64,000 nucleotides of DNA, from positions 1 through 64,000 of the forward strand of contig AODO01000066.1 in the NCBI GenBank assembly GCA_000341795.1, given 5' to 3'. The notes below the pieces were generated by a model. That model ran no database searches and was not told the DNA's origin. It worked only from the letters and a program-made list of their open reading frames with translations. The position numbers and the translations under genes were made by a program. This document shows positions 43,450-52,453 of this stretch, in pieces (the stretch's first letter is position 1; each line of letters starts with the position of its first letter). The stretch comes from Rhodococcus triatomae BKS 15-14. GTDB lineage: Bacteria > Actinomycetota > Actinomycetes > Mycobacteriales > Mycobacteriaceae.

Positions 43450-44931
43450 TCACGCCTCCTGCGCCGCCTTCTCGGCGGCCTGCGCCTGCGCCACCTGTTG
43501 CGGGGTGAACCGGATGAACAGGGCGGCCAGCGCGGCCAGCGCGGCCAGGACCGCGCAACCGAGGAGGGCGAACGTGTACCCGTCGCTCAGCGCGGCGAGC
43601 TGGTCCGGGGTCATGTCGACCACCGGAATGCCCGACACACCGCCGAGCGACAGCGTGCGCGAGGTGGCCATCGCACCGACGATCGCGAGGCCGATGGGAC
43701 CGAACAGCGTCTGAGCGACCTGCGCGATGGCCGCGAGCGGCCCGATCTCGTGCGGACCGACTCCGGCGATCGCGCACAGCGGTAGCGGCACCACCGCGAG
43801 CCCGACACCGAATCCGACACCGACGACGAGGCCGAACATCTGCCCCATGTAGGTCGCGGACCCGTCCAGGGTGGAGCCGTACATCAGGCCGGCGAACGTG
43901 ATCACCGTGCCGGTGACGACGAGCCAGCGCGGCGGGACCCGCACGGCGAGCTTCGACGCGACGAAGGCGGCGGCCCCGAGTCCGAACGCGAACGGGACGA
44001 ACGCCATGCCCGCCCGCAGCGGCGTGTAACCGAGCACGTCCTGGACGAACAGTGCGACGAACGGCGCCAACGAGAACATCACCATGCCGACGAGGGCGAT
44101 CGCGATGAACGTCGCGACGCGGTTGCGGTTGCGGAACAGGGAGAACGGAAGCAGTGGATTCTCGGCGCGCCGCTCCACGACCAGGAAGACCCCGAGCAGG
44201 ACCAGTCCGCCGATCAGGCCGGCGAGCACCGGCAGGCTCCCCCATCCCATCTCCGGGCCCTCGGTGAAGCCGAACACCACGGCGGTGCACCCGAGGGTCG
44301 CGAGGATGGCACCGGGGACGTCGAGCTTGAGGCGTTCGGCGTTGGTCTCCGCGAGCGAGCCGAACGCGAACACCAGGATCAACACGCCGATCGGCACGTT
44401 GATCAGGAAGATCCACCGCCAGGACACCTCGGTGAGCGCGCCCCCGACGATCAAGCCGGTGACCGACCCGACACCGGTCATCGCCGCGAAGATCGCGATC
44501 GCCTGATTACGGACCGGACCGGGAGCGAAGGTCGTCGCCACGAGGGCCAGTGCGGTCGGCGACGCGATCGCCGCACCGACACCCTGGAGAGCACGAGCCG
44601 CGACCAGTGTGGCCTCGTTGAACGCCAGCCCGCACAGCAGCGACGTGACGGTGAAGATCGCGACGCCCGCGATGAAGACCCGTTTGCGGCCGAATGCGTC
44701 GCCGAGGCGGCCGCCGAGCAGCATCAGCCCGCCGAAGGTCAACGCGTACGACGTGATGACCCAGTTGCGGCCGGCATCGCTGAGACCGAGGTCCTCCTGG
44801 ATGCGCGCCAACGCCAGCGACGCCACCGTCCCGTCGAGAACCATCATCAGCTGCATGCCGCTGAGGACGACGATCGCGAGCCCGAACGCCCGCGTCGTGA
44901 CGGGATACTTGATGGCGGTGGAGTCAGACAC
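43450..44931 (-). CDS. efpA: EfpA-like MFS drug exporter (DHA2, 14 TM)
   Basis: A 493-residue major facilitator with 14 predicted membrane segments. The N-terminal MLDGTVASLALARIQEDL, the motif-A loop GGRLGDAFGRKR at about 78-89 and motif C around GSVTGLIVGGALTEVSWRWIF are typical of DHA2 exporters. The whole sequence tracks M. tuberculosis EfpA, including the ending FTPQQVAQAQ. The start is the GTG at 44929-44931, 11 bases after the cysG stop on the same strand, so it ends the B12 operon. The gene order efpA-cysG-cobB-cobO-chelatase is that of M. tuberculosis Rv2846c-Rv2850c. EfpA homologues export drugs; lipid transport has also been proposed. Confidence 0.92.
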   Translation of the reverse strand: MSDSTAIKYPVTTRAFGLAIVVLSGMQLMMVLDGTVASLALARIQEDLGLSDAGRNWVITSYALTFGGLMLLGGRLGDAFGRKRVFIAGVAIFTVTSLLCGLAFNEATLVAARALQGVGAAIASPTALALVATTFAPGPVRNQAIAIFAAMTGVGSVTGLIVGGALTEVSWRWIFLINVPIGVLILVFAFGSLAETNAERLKLDVPGAILATLGCTAVVFGFTEGPEMGWGSLPVLAGLIGGLVLLGVFLVVERRAENPLLPFSLFRNRNRVATFIAIALVGMVMFSLAPFVALFVQDVLGYTPLRAGMAFVPFAFGLGAAAFVASKLAVRVPPRWLVVTGTVITFAGLMYGSTLDGSATYMGQMFGLVVGVGFGVGLAVVPLPLCAIAGVGPHEIGPLAAIAQVAQTLFGPIGLAIVGAMATSRTLSLGGVSGIPVVDMTPDQLAALSDGYTFALLGCAVLAALAALAALFIRFTPQQVAQAQAAEKAAQEA

Positions 44932-44942
44932 GAGACCCCACG

Positions 44943-46157
44943 TTACCCACCGTTTACGGAGAACCCCGCCACCGGACCGACGACGATGATCGCGGGCGGG
45001 CGGATGCCCTCGTCCCTGATCCGGGCGGCGACGGTACCGAGATCGGCGCGAAGCTCACGTTGTCCACGGGTCGTGCCCTCCTGGATCACCGTCACGGGTG
45101 TGTCGGTGGTCCGGCCACCCTCGACGAGGGCTGTGGCGAACTTCTCGATCCGCTCGACTCCCATCAGGATCACGAGCGTGCCCCGCAACTTCGCGAGCGC
45201 CGACCAGTCGGTCAGCGAGTCCGGGTGGTCGGGGGCGACGTGCCCGCTGACGACGACGAACTCGTGCGTGACCCCGCGATGGGTGACCGGGATGCCCGCC
45301 GCGGAGGGCACGGCGATGGCGCTGGTGATGCCGGGCACCACCGTGACCGGGACACCCGCCTCGGCGCAGGCCTCCAACTCCTCGTAGCCGCGGCCGAAGA
45401 CGTACGGGTCGCCGCCCTTGAGCCGAACCACGAACTTGCCCGCCTTCGCGTTGTCGATCAGCGCGGCGTTGATGGCTTCCTGTGCCATGGCCCGGCCGTA
45501 CGGGATCTTCGCGGCGTCGATGACCTCGACCTGCGGGCCGAGCTCGGCGAGCAGTTCGGGCGGCGCCAGCCGGTCCGCGACGACGACGTCCGCGCGCGCG
45601 AGCAGCCGGCGGCCGCGGACGGTGATCAGGTCCGGGTCGCCGGGACCGCCACCGACGAGCGCGACACCGGCCGCGTGCGGCTCGTCGTCCGTCAGCGAAC
45701 CCGACTGCAGCGCCTCCACGATCGCGGTCCGGACCGCGGCGGACCGTCGGTGGGCACCTCCCGCCAGGACACCGATCTCGAGACCGTCGAAGGACGCGCT
45801 GGCCGGGGTGACGGCCGTGCCCTGCTTGGCGTTGTCGGCGCGGACGCAGAAGATCCGGCGGCGCTCGGCCTCGTCGACGATCGCGGCGTTGGTGTCGGGC
45901 TCGTCGGTGCAGGCGATCGCATACCAGGCGCCGTCGAGGTCGCCGTCGGTGTAGTCGCGCAGCTCCGCGGTGACCTGTCCGCCGGTCACCATGCCCTCGA
46001 CTGCGGGAGTGACGGCACGGGCGACGACGTGGACGCGGGCCCCCGACGCGACGAGCAGGCCGAGGCGGCGCTGGGCGACGGTGCCGCCTCCGACGACGAC
46101 CACCCGGCGGCCGGTCAGGTTCAGGCCGACGAGGTAACTCGTCTCGTCTGCAGGCAC
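44943..46157 (-). CDS. cysG: Siroheme synthase: precorrin-2 dehydrogenase / uroporphyrinogen-III C-methyltransferase
   Basis: A 404-residue fusion. The N-terminal part (about 1-150) has the Rossmann motif GRRVVVVGGGTVAQRRL of precorrin-2 dehydrogenase/ferrochelatase. The C-terminal part (about 160-404) is the SAM uroporphyrinogen-III methyltransferase, with VGGGPGDPDLITVRG, VVRLKGGDPYVFGRG and VPGITSAIAVPSAAGIPVTHRG. It makes precorrin-2 for B12 and siroheme. The start is the GTG at 46155-46157, with GGAG seven bases upstream. Same strand and operon as the cob genes; one base separates it from the cobE-like stop. Confidence 0.95.
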   Translation of the reverse strand: MPADETSYLVGLNLTGRRVVVVGGGTVAQRRLGLLVASGARVHVVARAVTPAVEGMVTGGQVTAELRDYTDGDLDGAWYAIACTDEPDTNAAIVDEAERRRIFCVRADNAKQGTAVTPASASFDGLEIGVLAGGAHRRSAAVRTAIVEALQSGSLTDDEPHAAGVALVGGGPGDPDLITVRGRRLLARADVVVADRLAPPELLAELGPQVEVIDAAKIPYGRAMAQEAINAALIDNAKAGKFVVRLKGGDPYVFGRGYEELEACAEAGVPVTVVPGITSAIAVPSAAGIPVTHRGVTHEFVVVSGHVAPDHPDSLTDWSALAKLRGTLVILMGVERIEKFATALVEGGRTTDTPVTVIQEGTTRGQRELRADLGTVAARIRDEGIRPPAIIVVGPVAGFSVNGG

Positions 46158-46158
46158 T

Positions 46159-46560
46159 TCACTTCTCCATTCTGGGGCGGGATTCACAAACACTACGGGC
46201 GAGCGCGACGGTGACGCCATCGCGGGCACGCTTGCGAGCGACGAGCTCGCCGCCCCCGGACGCGAGGATCGCCGCCGCCTCCGCGACGCTCGGCGTTCCG
46301 ACGGCCGCGGCGACGCGGACGGACGGGTTCGGCACCGGGGCGGTGGACAACTCGGCGGCGGTGAAGGCGAGCACGGGCACCCCGAGTCGCGCGGCCGCGA
46401 GAACGACGGCGGGCTCGACGGCCTTCCGGTCGAGTGTCGCCAGCGCGACCAGATCGACCGGTCCCGCGTCGATCTCCGCGATCACGGCCCGGACCGCGGC
46501 GACGACGGCATCCGCTCCGACACCCTCCCGCAGCCCCGCACCGGCGACGAGGTCAGCCAT
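46159..46560 (-). CDS. Cobalamin biosynthesis protein, CobE/CbiG C-terminal-like
   Basis: A 133-residue protein with GAGLREGVGADAVVAAV near the N terminus (the GxGCRxGxS-type motif of CobE/CbiG, here without the Cys) and LATLDRKAVEPAVVLAAARLGVPVLAFTAAEL, which is characteristic of the family. It probably takes part in opening the delta-lactone ring during the anaerobic or hybrid route. The start at 46558-46560 overlaps the cobB stop by eight bases. I do not recall a separate gene here in M. tuberculosis, so this looks like a difference between the genera. Confidence 0.82.
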   Translation of the reverse strand: MADLVAGAGLREGVGADAVVAAVRAVIAEIDAGPVDLVALATLDRKAVEPAVVLAAARLGVPVLAFTAAELSTAPVPNPSVRVAAAVGTPSVAEAAAILASGGGELVARKRARDGVTVALARSVCESRPRMEK

Positions 46561-47968
46561 GTCGCTGCACGAATCGACCTGCGGCCGAGACGAATCGGCG
46601 GATCGAGTCCGGATTGCCCGCGGGGTGGGTGTGCAGGTACGAGGCGTGCACCTGCCCGCCCACGAACCCTTCCTTGGCCGCGGCCCCACCGACGTGCCAG
46701 CCCCACGCGGGCGCCCAGCCTGCCGCCGACTGTTCGGCCAGTACGGTGCGATGGAACTCGTGTCCGACGACGCGTTGTCCCGCGTCGAACAACACCGAGT
46801 TCTCCAGCGCGACGGCCTCGCGGTACCCGAGGGTCAGCGCCGAGCCGAATGCCGACTCGATGTCGATCACCCGGGTCATGGCGTGACCGTCGAGGGCACG
46901 CGTCAGGTACAGCAGCCCCGCGCATTCCGCGTGGATCGGCAGCCCGCGACGAGCCAGCTCCCGCACCGTCGTCAGCATCGCGGTGTTCGCGGCCAGTGTG
47001 GGCGCGTGCTCCTCGGGGAAGCCGCCCGGCAGCACGAGGCCGGCGATCCCGTCGGGCAACTCGTCGGTCGCCGGATCGAACACGACCACACGCGCTCCCG
47101 CCGCCTCCAGCAGCTCGCGGTGTTCGGCGTAGCCGAAGGTGAACGCGGCGCCCCCCGCGACGGCCACGAGCGGTGAACCGGGTACCGGTGTGCCGACCGC
47201 GGCAGCGGGATCCCAGGCCGGCGCCGTGACGGAGGCCGAGGCGAGCGCCCGCACGGCGTCGAGGTCGACGTGCCGCGCGATCAGCTCGGTCATCGCGTCG
47301 ACCGCGGCCGTCGCTGCGCCGCCGTGCTCGACCGCGGTGACCAGACCGAGGTGGCGGGACGGCACCGCGAGTTCCGCGAGCCGAGGCACCGCACCGAGCA
47401 CCGGGATGCCGACCTTCTCGCACGCCTGTCGTAGTACCTGCTCGTGCCGGGCGCTGCCGACACGGTTGAGGATCACACCGCCGATCCGAACGGACCGATC
47501 GAACGTGGCGAATCCGTGCAGCACCGCCGCCAGCGACTGACTGTGCCCGCGGGCGTCGACGACGAGGACGACGGGCGCACCGAGGAGACCGGCCACCTGC
47601 GCGGTGGAGCCGTCCGCGGCGCCCTCCGGGGCCGGGTCGGAGATCTTGCCGTCGAACAGGCCCATCACACCCTCGACGACGGCGATGTCGCAGTCCGCGC
47701 TGCCGTGGCGGTAGAGCGGACCGATGCGGTCCCCCCCGACGAGGACCGGGTCCAGGTTCCGGCCGATCCGTCCCGCGGCCAGGCCGTGGTATCCGGGGTC
47801 GATGTAGTCGGGTCCGACCTTGAACGGCGCGACCCGGTCCCCCGATGCCCGCAGCGCACCGATCAATCCTGTTGCGACGGTGGTTTTTCCGCTACCGGAT
47901 GCCGGTGCCGCGATGACCACCGCGGGGCAGGTGTCCGCGCCGTGCGGCGCGGCGCCCTGCCCCGTCAC
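46553..47968 (-). CDS. cobB: Cobyrinate a,c-diamide synthase
   Basis: A 471-residue ATP- and glutamine-dependent amidase that amidates the a and c side chains of cobyrinic acid. The N-terminal APASGSGKTTVATGL (21-35) is the ATP site, followed by KVGPDYIDPGYH. The C-terminal glutaminase domain carries Cys in HAECAGLLYL, with a glutaminase His late in the protein. The start is the GTG at 47966-47968, overlapping the cobO stop as GTGA. Homologue of Rv2848c. Confidence 0.95.
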   Translation of the reverse strand: MTGQGAAPHGADTCPAVVIAAPASGSGKTTVATGLIGALRASGDRVAPFKVGPDYIDPGYHGLAAGRIGRNLDPVLVGGDRIGPLYRHGSADCDIAVVEGVMGLFDGKISDPAPEGAADGSTAQVAGLLGAPVVLVVDARGHSQSLAAVLHGFATFDRSVRIGGVILNRVGSARHEQVLRQACEKVGIPVLGAVPRLAELAVPSRHLGLVTAVEHGGAATAAVDAMTELIARHVDLDAVRALASASVTAPAWDPAAAVGTPVPGSPLVAVAGGAAFTFGYAEHRELLEAAGARVVVFDPATDELPDGIAGLVLPGGFPEEHAPTLAANTAMLTTVRELARRGLPIHAECAGLLYLTRALDGHAMTRVIDIESAFGSALTLGYREAVALENSVLFDAGQRVVGHEFHRTVLAEQSAAGWAPAWGWHVGGAAAKEGFVGGQVHASYLHTHPAGNPDSIRRFVSAAGRFVQRHG

Positions 47969-48579
47969 CACTCGATACCTCGCTGGCCCTTGCGTCCCGC
48001 GTCCATCGGGTGCTTGACCTTCGTCATCTCGGTGACGAGATCCGCGGCGTCGAGCAGGGCCGGGGGCGCGTCCCGTCCGGTGACGACCACGTGCTGGGTG
48101 CCGGGCCGGTTCACCAGCACGTCGACGACCTCGTCCACGTCGACCCAGCCCCACTTGAGCGGATAGGTGAACTCGTCGAGAACGTAGAACCGGTGCTCCT
48201 CGTTCGCGATCCGGCGCGCCACCTCACGCCAGCCGTCGAGCGCGACCCGCGCGTGGTCCTCGTCGTCGCCCTTCTTCCGCGTCCAGGACCAGCCGTCGCC
48301 CATCTTGTTCCACTGCACCGGTCCACCGACACCGGTCTGCTCGTGGAGGTCGCCCAGGGCACGGAACGCGGCCTCCTCGCCGACCTTCCACTTCGCCGAC
48401 TTCACGAACTGGAACACGGCCACGTCGAAGCCCTGGTTCCAGGCCCGCAACGCCATCCCGAAGGCGGCGGTGGACTTCCCCTTGCCGGGTCCGGTGTGGA
48501 CCGCGAGCACCGGCGCGTTCCGGCGCTGCCGAGTGGTCAGTCCGTCGTCCGGGATGGTGACGGGTACTCCCTGGGGCAT
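47965..48579 (-). CDS. cobO: Cob(I)yrinic acid a,c-diamide adenosyltransferase
   Basis: A 204-residue CobA/CobO-type adenosyltransferase that transfers the adenosyl group to Co(I) corrinoids. The P-loop GPGKGKSTAAFG (30-41), VFQFVKSAKWKVGEE and the LDEFTYPLKWGWVD block are conserved. Start at 48577-48579 after AGAGGAA. It lies 30 bases downstream of the chelatase gene and overlaps cobB by four bases. Confidence 0.96.
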   Translation of the reverse strand: MPQGVPVTIPDDGLTTRQRRNAPVLAVHTGPGKGKSTAAFGMALRAWNQGFDVAVFQFVKSAKWKVGEEAAFRALGDLHEQTGVGGPVQWNKMGDGWSWTRKKGDDEDHARVALDGWREVARRIANEEHRFYVLDEFTYPLKWGWVDVDEVVDVLVNRPGTQHVVVTGRDAPPALLDAADLVTEMTKVKHPMDAGRKGQRGIEW

Positions 48580-48609
48580 GGTCGTGTTCCTCTTTCGGGC
48601 GGGCTGGAT

Positions 48610-50553
48610 TCAGGCTGCGGCCCGGACGACGCCGGCGACCTTTTCCGCGGACAGTTCGGAGAGGCGGACGCAGGGTCCGCGCAGGGCGACCGCGAGCTCG
48701 GCCGCCAGGCCGAGGCGGACCATCCCCGACTCGCAGTCGACGACGACACCCGCGACGGAGGTGTCGGCGAGCAGACCGGCCGCGACCTTCGCCCGGTGCA
48801 CCGGGTCGATGCCGCCGGTGGCCCGGCCGTCGGTGAGCGCGACGACCATCGCGCGGCGCTGCGGGTCGCGGACCCGCTCGCGCAGCACCACCTCCCGCGC
48901 CTTCAGGAAGCCTTGTGCCAGTGGGCTCTTCCCCCCGGTGCGCAAGGAACGCAGACGCCGCACCGCGACGTCCACCGACGACGTCGGCGGCAGGACGAGC
49001 TCCGCGGAGGCACCGCGGACGGTGACGACCGCGACCTTGTCCCGGCGCTGGTACGCGTCGCGGAGCAGGGAGACCACGGCACCGGTGACGGCGGAGAGCC
49101 GGTCCCGGGCGGCCATCGACCCGGACGCGTCGACCACGAAGACGATCAGGTTGCCTTCTCGTCCCTCCTTGATCGCACCGCGAATGTCACCGGGAGCCAA
49201 CAGCATCCGCCCGCTCGTCCGGCCGCGGTCCGCCTGGTGTTCGGCGGCGGCGAAGAGGGTGCCGACCAGGTGCAGGCCCCGGCCGTATTCCGTCGTGGCC
49301 CGCACGGTCCGGCCCCGGGGAGAACGCGATCGCGACCGGCGGCCCGGTGCGCCCTCGCCGACTCCGGGGACGGTGAGCAGCCGGGTGCGGAACTGCGCGC
49401 CGGGCGCACCGATCTCCCGGTCACGGCCCGGCCCCTGCGGGACCGACCCCTCACTCACGTCCTCGGGGGACGAGGACGACGCGGACGGGTGTCCGTCGCT
49501 CTCCGGCTGCGGCGTGCCGCCACCGGGACCGTCGGGATCGGGATCGGGATCGGGATCGGGTTCCGGGTCGGGGTCGGGCTCCTGCCCTGCCTGCTCGGCC
49601 GCGTCACGCATCGCGTCCTCGAGCTGCTGCGGATCGAGACCTGGCTCGTCGAAGGGGTCGCGGCGGCGCCGGTGCGGCAACGTCAGTTCGGCGGCGACCC
49701 GTACGTCCTCCTCGGCGACCTCGGCCGCACCGCGCCAGGCCGCGTGCGCCGTCGCGGTGCGCGCGAGCACGAGGTCCGCGCGCATCCCGTCCACGTCGAA
49801 CGACGCGCACAGCGCCGCGATCCGGCGCAGTTCCCGGTTCGGAAGCGCAATGCCCGGCAGAGCGGCCCTGGCCTCCTCGATCCGTGCCGCGGTGGCGGAG
49901 TCGGCATCGGCGTACCGGGCGGCGAACCCGACCGGGTCCGCCTCGAAGTCGAGCCGGCGCCGCACCACCTGCATGCGGGTCTCGACGTCCCGGGACGCGG
50001 CGACGTCCACGGCGAGCCCGAACCGGTCGAGCAGCTGCGGCCGGAGCTCACCCTCCTCCGGGTTCATCGTGCCGACGAGGACGAACCGGGCCGCGTGCGA
50101 ATGGGAGACGCCGTCGCGCTCGACGTGCACGCGACCCATCGCGGCTGCGTCGAGCAACACGTCGACGAGGTGGTCGTGCAGCAGGTTCACCTCGTCGACG
50201 TAGAGCACGCCGTCGTGGGCGGCCGCGAGCAGTCCAGGCTGGAAGGCGCGCTCACCGTCGCGCAGCACCTTCTCGAGGTCGAGGGAGCCGACGACGCGGT
50301 CCTCCGTGGCACCGACGGGGAGTTCGACGAGCCGGGCCGCCGCGCCACTCGACGTCGGCGGCAGCAGCGCGGCGAGCGCGCGCACGACCGTGGACTTCGC
50401 GGTGCCCTTCTCGCCGCGGACGAGGACGCCGCCGATCCCCGGGTGCACCGCGCAGAGGATCAGCGCCAGCCGAAGCTGGTCCTGCCCGACGATCGCGCCG
50501 AACGGGAAACCCGGGTTCGCATCCGGTTCCGCCACCGACTCTTGGTGTGCCAC
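48610..50553 (-). CDS. Fused chelatase subunit ChlI/ChlD (cobalt or magnesium chelatase)
   Basis: A 647-residue protein joining an AAA+ ATPase and a von Willebrand A domain. The Walker [10 protein letters not shown] is at 47-55, DEVNLL is Walker B, and [18 protein letters not shown] is the sensor region. A DP-repeat linker of about 15 residues follows. The MIDAS motif DASGS is near 476, with LTDGRA later. Such fused subunits work with a CobN-type partner in metal insertion; no cobN is in the window. The GTG at 50551-50553 is preceded by GAGGGGAC. A B12 riboswitch precedes it. Rv2850c is the M. tuberculosis counterpart. Confidence 0.9.
   Translation of the reverse strand: MAHQESVAEPDANPGFPFGAIVGQDQLRLALILCAVHPGIGGVLVRGEKGTAKSTVVRALAALLPPTSSGAAARLVELPVGATEDRVVGSLDLEKVLRDGERAFQPGLLAAAHDGVLYVDEVNLLHDHLVDVLLDAAAMGRVHVERDGVSHSHAARFVLVGTMNPEEGELRPQLLDRFGLAVDVAASRDVETRMQVVRRRLDFEADPVGFAARYADADSATAARIEEARAALPGIALPNRELRRIAALCASFDVDGMRADLVLARTATAHAAWRGAAEVAEEDVRVAAELTLPHRRRRDPFDEPGLDPQQLEDAMRDAAEQAGQEPDPDPEPDPDPDPDPDGPGGGTPQPESDGHPSASSSSPEDVSEGSVPQGPGRDREIGAPGAQFRTRLLTVPGVGEGAPGRRSRSRSPRGRTVRATTEYGRGLHLVGTLFAAAEHQADRGRTSGRMLLAPGDIRGAIKEGREGNLIVFVVDASGSMAARDRLSAVTGAVVSLLRDAYQRRDKVAVVTVRGASAELVLPPTSSVDVAVRRLRSLRTGGKSPLAQGFLKAREVVLRERVRDPQRRAMVVALTDGRATGGIDPVHRAKVAAGLLADTSVAGVVVDCESGMVRLGLAAELAVALRGPCVRLSELSAEKVAGVVRAAA
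49531..49580. repeat. Tandem repeat coding the Asp-Pro linker
   Basis: A run of GGATCG/GGGTCG hexamers, the first four units near perfect. On the minus strand it encodes [12 protein letters not shown] between the ATPase and the integrin-like domains of the chelatase. Confidence 0.8.
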
Positions 50554-50597
50554 GGCGCCAGTCCCCTCACTCCCCGGTCTCCGCGCCAGGGGTCGGT

Positions 50598-50720
50598 GGT
50601 CGAGTCCCCGCCGCGGCGATCTGACTCCGGCGACGGCGGGTGGCCGTCGACCGTCACAGTGGCGGGACCGTGCCTGATTCGCACAGGCTTTCCCGTGGCG
50701 GGGAACGAAAGAAAGTTCGA
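50598..50720 (-). promoter_or_regulatory. Cobalamin (B12) riboswitch
   Basis: On the minus strand, GGGAAAGCCTGTGCGAATC (50676-50694) with its partner arm AGGC, then CACGGTCCCGCCACTGT (the B12 box GCCACTGT at 50656-50663) and, after a variable hairpin, GAGTCAGAT (50619-50627). These are in the order and spacing of the B12 riboswitch core. It lies in the leader of the chelatase-cobO-cobB-cobE-cysG-efpA operon, 45 bases before the GTG. B12 would be expected to shut off translation of the operon. Outer boundaries are approximate. Confidence 0.92.
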
Positions 50721-50734
50721 CCCGAACAATAGGG

Positions 50735-50777
50735 CACGGCCGCCACCACGACCCGTGCGGGTGTGGTGACGGCCGTG
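50735..50777 (-). terminator. Terminator of mqo
   Basis: CACGGCCG-CACCAC pairs with GTGGTG-CGGCCGTG with one bulged mismatch. The stem starts 18 bases after the mqo stop codon and precedes the riboswitch region. Confidence 0.7.
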
Positions 50778-50794
50778 GGAGCCCGTCGCGGGAT

Positions 50795-52309
50795 CTAGGC
50801 GGTCGCGCCCGCAGTGACCGGCGCGGTCTCCTCGAGCTGCAGCGTCTTGTTGCTCCAGTCCCAGACCTCACGGAACAGCGACTCGTTGTCGGACAGCTTC
50901 ACGCCGAGCGAGGGCACCATCTGCTTGAGCTGCGGCTCCCAGGACGCCCAGCGGTCCGCGAAGCAGCGCTGGAGTACGTCGAGCATCGCGGGAACGGCGG
51001 TCGATGCACCCGGAGAAGCTCCGAGCAGACCGGCGATGGTGCCGTCGGCGGCGCTGATCACAGCGGTGCCGAACTCCAGCACACCGCCCATGCCCTTCTT
51101 CCGGATGACCTGGACGCGCTGGCCCGCGGTGATGAGCTCCCAGTCGCCACCGGTCGCCCGCGGGATGAACTCGCGCAGCGTCTCGATGCGGTCCTCGGGG
51201 CCCTGCATGAGCTCGCCGATGAGGTACTTGGTCAGGCCCAGTTCGGTGACGCCGACACCGAGCATCGACATCAGGTTGTTCGGCTTCACGGAGCCGGGCA
51301 GGTCGGTGACCTTGCCCTCCTTGAGGAACTTGGGCGACCAGCCGGCGTAGGGACCGAAGAGCAGGCCCTGCTTGCCGTTGATGACGCGGGTGTCGAGGTG
51401 GGGAACCGACATCGGCGGGGCCCCGACCGCGGCCTTGCCGTACACCTTCGCGCTGTGCTGGGCGATCAGCTCGGGATTGGTGCAGCGCAGGAACTGGCCG
51501 CTGACGGGGAAGCCGCCGAAGCCCTTCGCCTCCTTGATGCCCGACTTCTGCAGCAGGTGCAGCGCACCGCCGCCGGCGCCGACGAACACGAACTTGGCGT
51601 GGACCGTCTTCTTCGCGCCGGTCCGGGTGTTCTCGACCTTGACGATCCAGCTGCCGTCCGACTGCTGGGTGAGGTTCTTGACGTCGTGTCCGAAGTGGAC
51701 GGTGCCGCCCGAGGACCCGATGTGGCCGAGGAGCTGCTTGGTGAGGGCACCGAAGTCGACGTCGGTACCGCCGTCGGTCCAGTTCAGCGCGACCGGATCG
51801 GAGAAGTCACGACCGGCGGCCATCAGCGGGAGACGCTTGGCGAACTCCTCGGGACGCTCGGTGTACTCCATCCCGGCGAACAGGGGGTGGCCGGCGAGCG
51901 CGTCGTAGCGGGCCCGGAGGTACTTCACGTTGTCGGCCCCGTGCACGAAGCTGACGTGCGGAATCGGGTTGACGAACTCCTTGGGCTCGGCGAGAATGCC
52001 GTTCTCGACCGCGTGGGCCCAGAACTGCCGCGAGACCTGGAACTGCTCGTTGACGTTCACGGCCTTCGTGACGTCGACCGAACCGTCCGGGTTCTGAGGG
52101 GTGTAGTTCAGCTCACACAGCGCCGAGTGACCGGTGCCCGCGTTGTTCCAGGGGTCGCTGCTCTCGGCGGCGGCGGCGTCGAGACGCTCGAACACACTGA
52201 TCGACCAGTCCGGCTGAAGCTGCCGAAGGATGGATCCGAGCGTGGCACTCATGATGCCCGCTCCCACGAGAACTACGTCGGCCTTGTTTACCGCGGTGTT
52301 GTCTGACAC
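50795..52309 (-). CDS. mqo: Malate:quinone oxidoreductase
   Basis: A 504-residue FAD enzyme that oxidises malate to oxaloacetate and passes electrons to the membrane quinone. [19 protein letters not shown] near the N terminus binds [38 protein letters not shown] and [12 protein letters not shown] are family blocks. The start is taken as the GTG at 52307-52309, which gives the N terminus seen in mycobacterial Mqo and has AAGGAAG 11 bases upstream; an in-frame ATG at 52333 would add eight residues. It is transcribed alone, divergent from a hydrolase gene. Rv2852c counterpart. Confidence 0.95.
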   Translation of the reverse strand: MSDNTAVNKADVVLVGAGIMSATLGSILRQLQPDWSISVFERLDAAAAESSDPWNNAGTGHSALCELNYTPQNPDGSVDVTKAVNVNEQFQVSRQFWAHAVENGILAEPKEFVNPIPHVSFVHGADNVKYLRARYDALAGHPLFAGMEYTERPEEFAKRLPLMAAGRDFSDPVALNWTDGGTDVDFGALTKQLLGHIGSSGGTVHFGHDVKNLTQQSDGSWIVKVENTRTGAKKTVHAKFVFVGAGGGALHLLQKSGIKEAKGFGGFPVSGQFLRCTNPELIAQHSAKVYGKAAVGAPPMSVPHLDTRVINGKQGLLFGPYAGWSPKFLKEGKVTDLPGSVKPNNLMSMLGVGVTELGLTKYLIGELMQGPEDRIETLREFIPRATGGDWELITAGQRVQVIRKKGMGGVLEFGTAVISAADGTIAGLLGASPGASTAVPAMLDVLQRCFADRWASWEPQLKQMVPSLGVKLSDNESLFREVWDWSNKTLQLEETAPVTAGATA

Positions 52310-52453
52310 TGGAAAATCGACTTCCTTGTCCATTGGCAGTGGGCAGTCGCGCCGACTGCAAGCGGATAGGTTACCCGCGCGTACCCGCGCAGTTCACCTC
52401 GCATCAATTGTGCTCCTCCGAGTGGCCAGGATTGCACACTAGGATTGTGATTT

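Noticed and set aside
49531-49580. Repeat array as a mobile or regulatory element
   Set aside because: It simply encodes the Asp-Pro linker of the chelatase.
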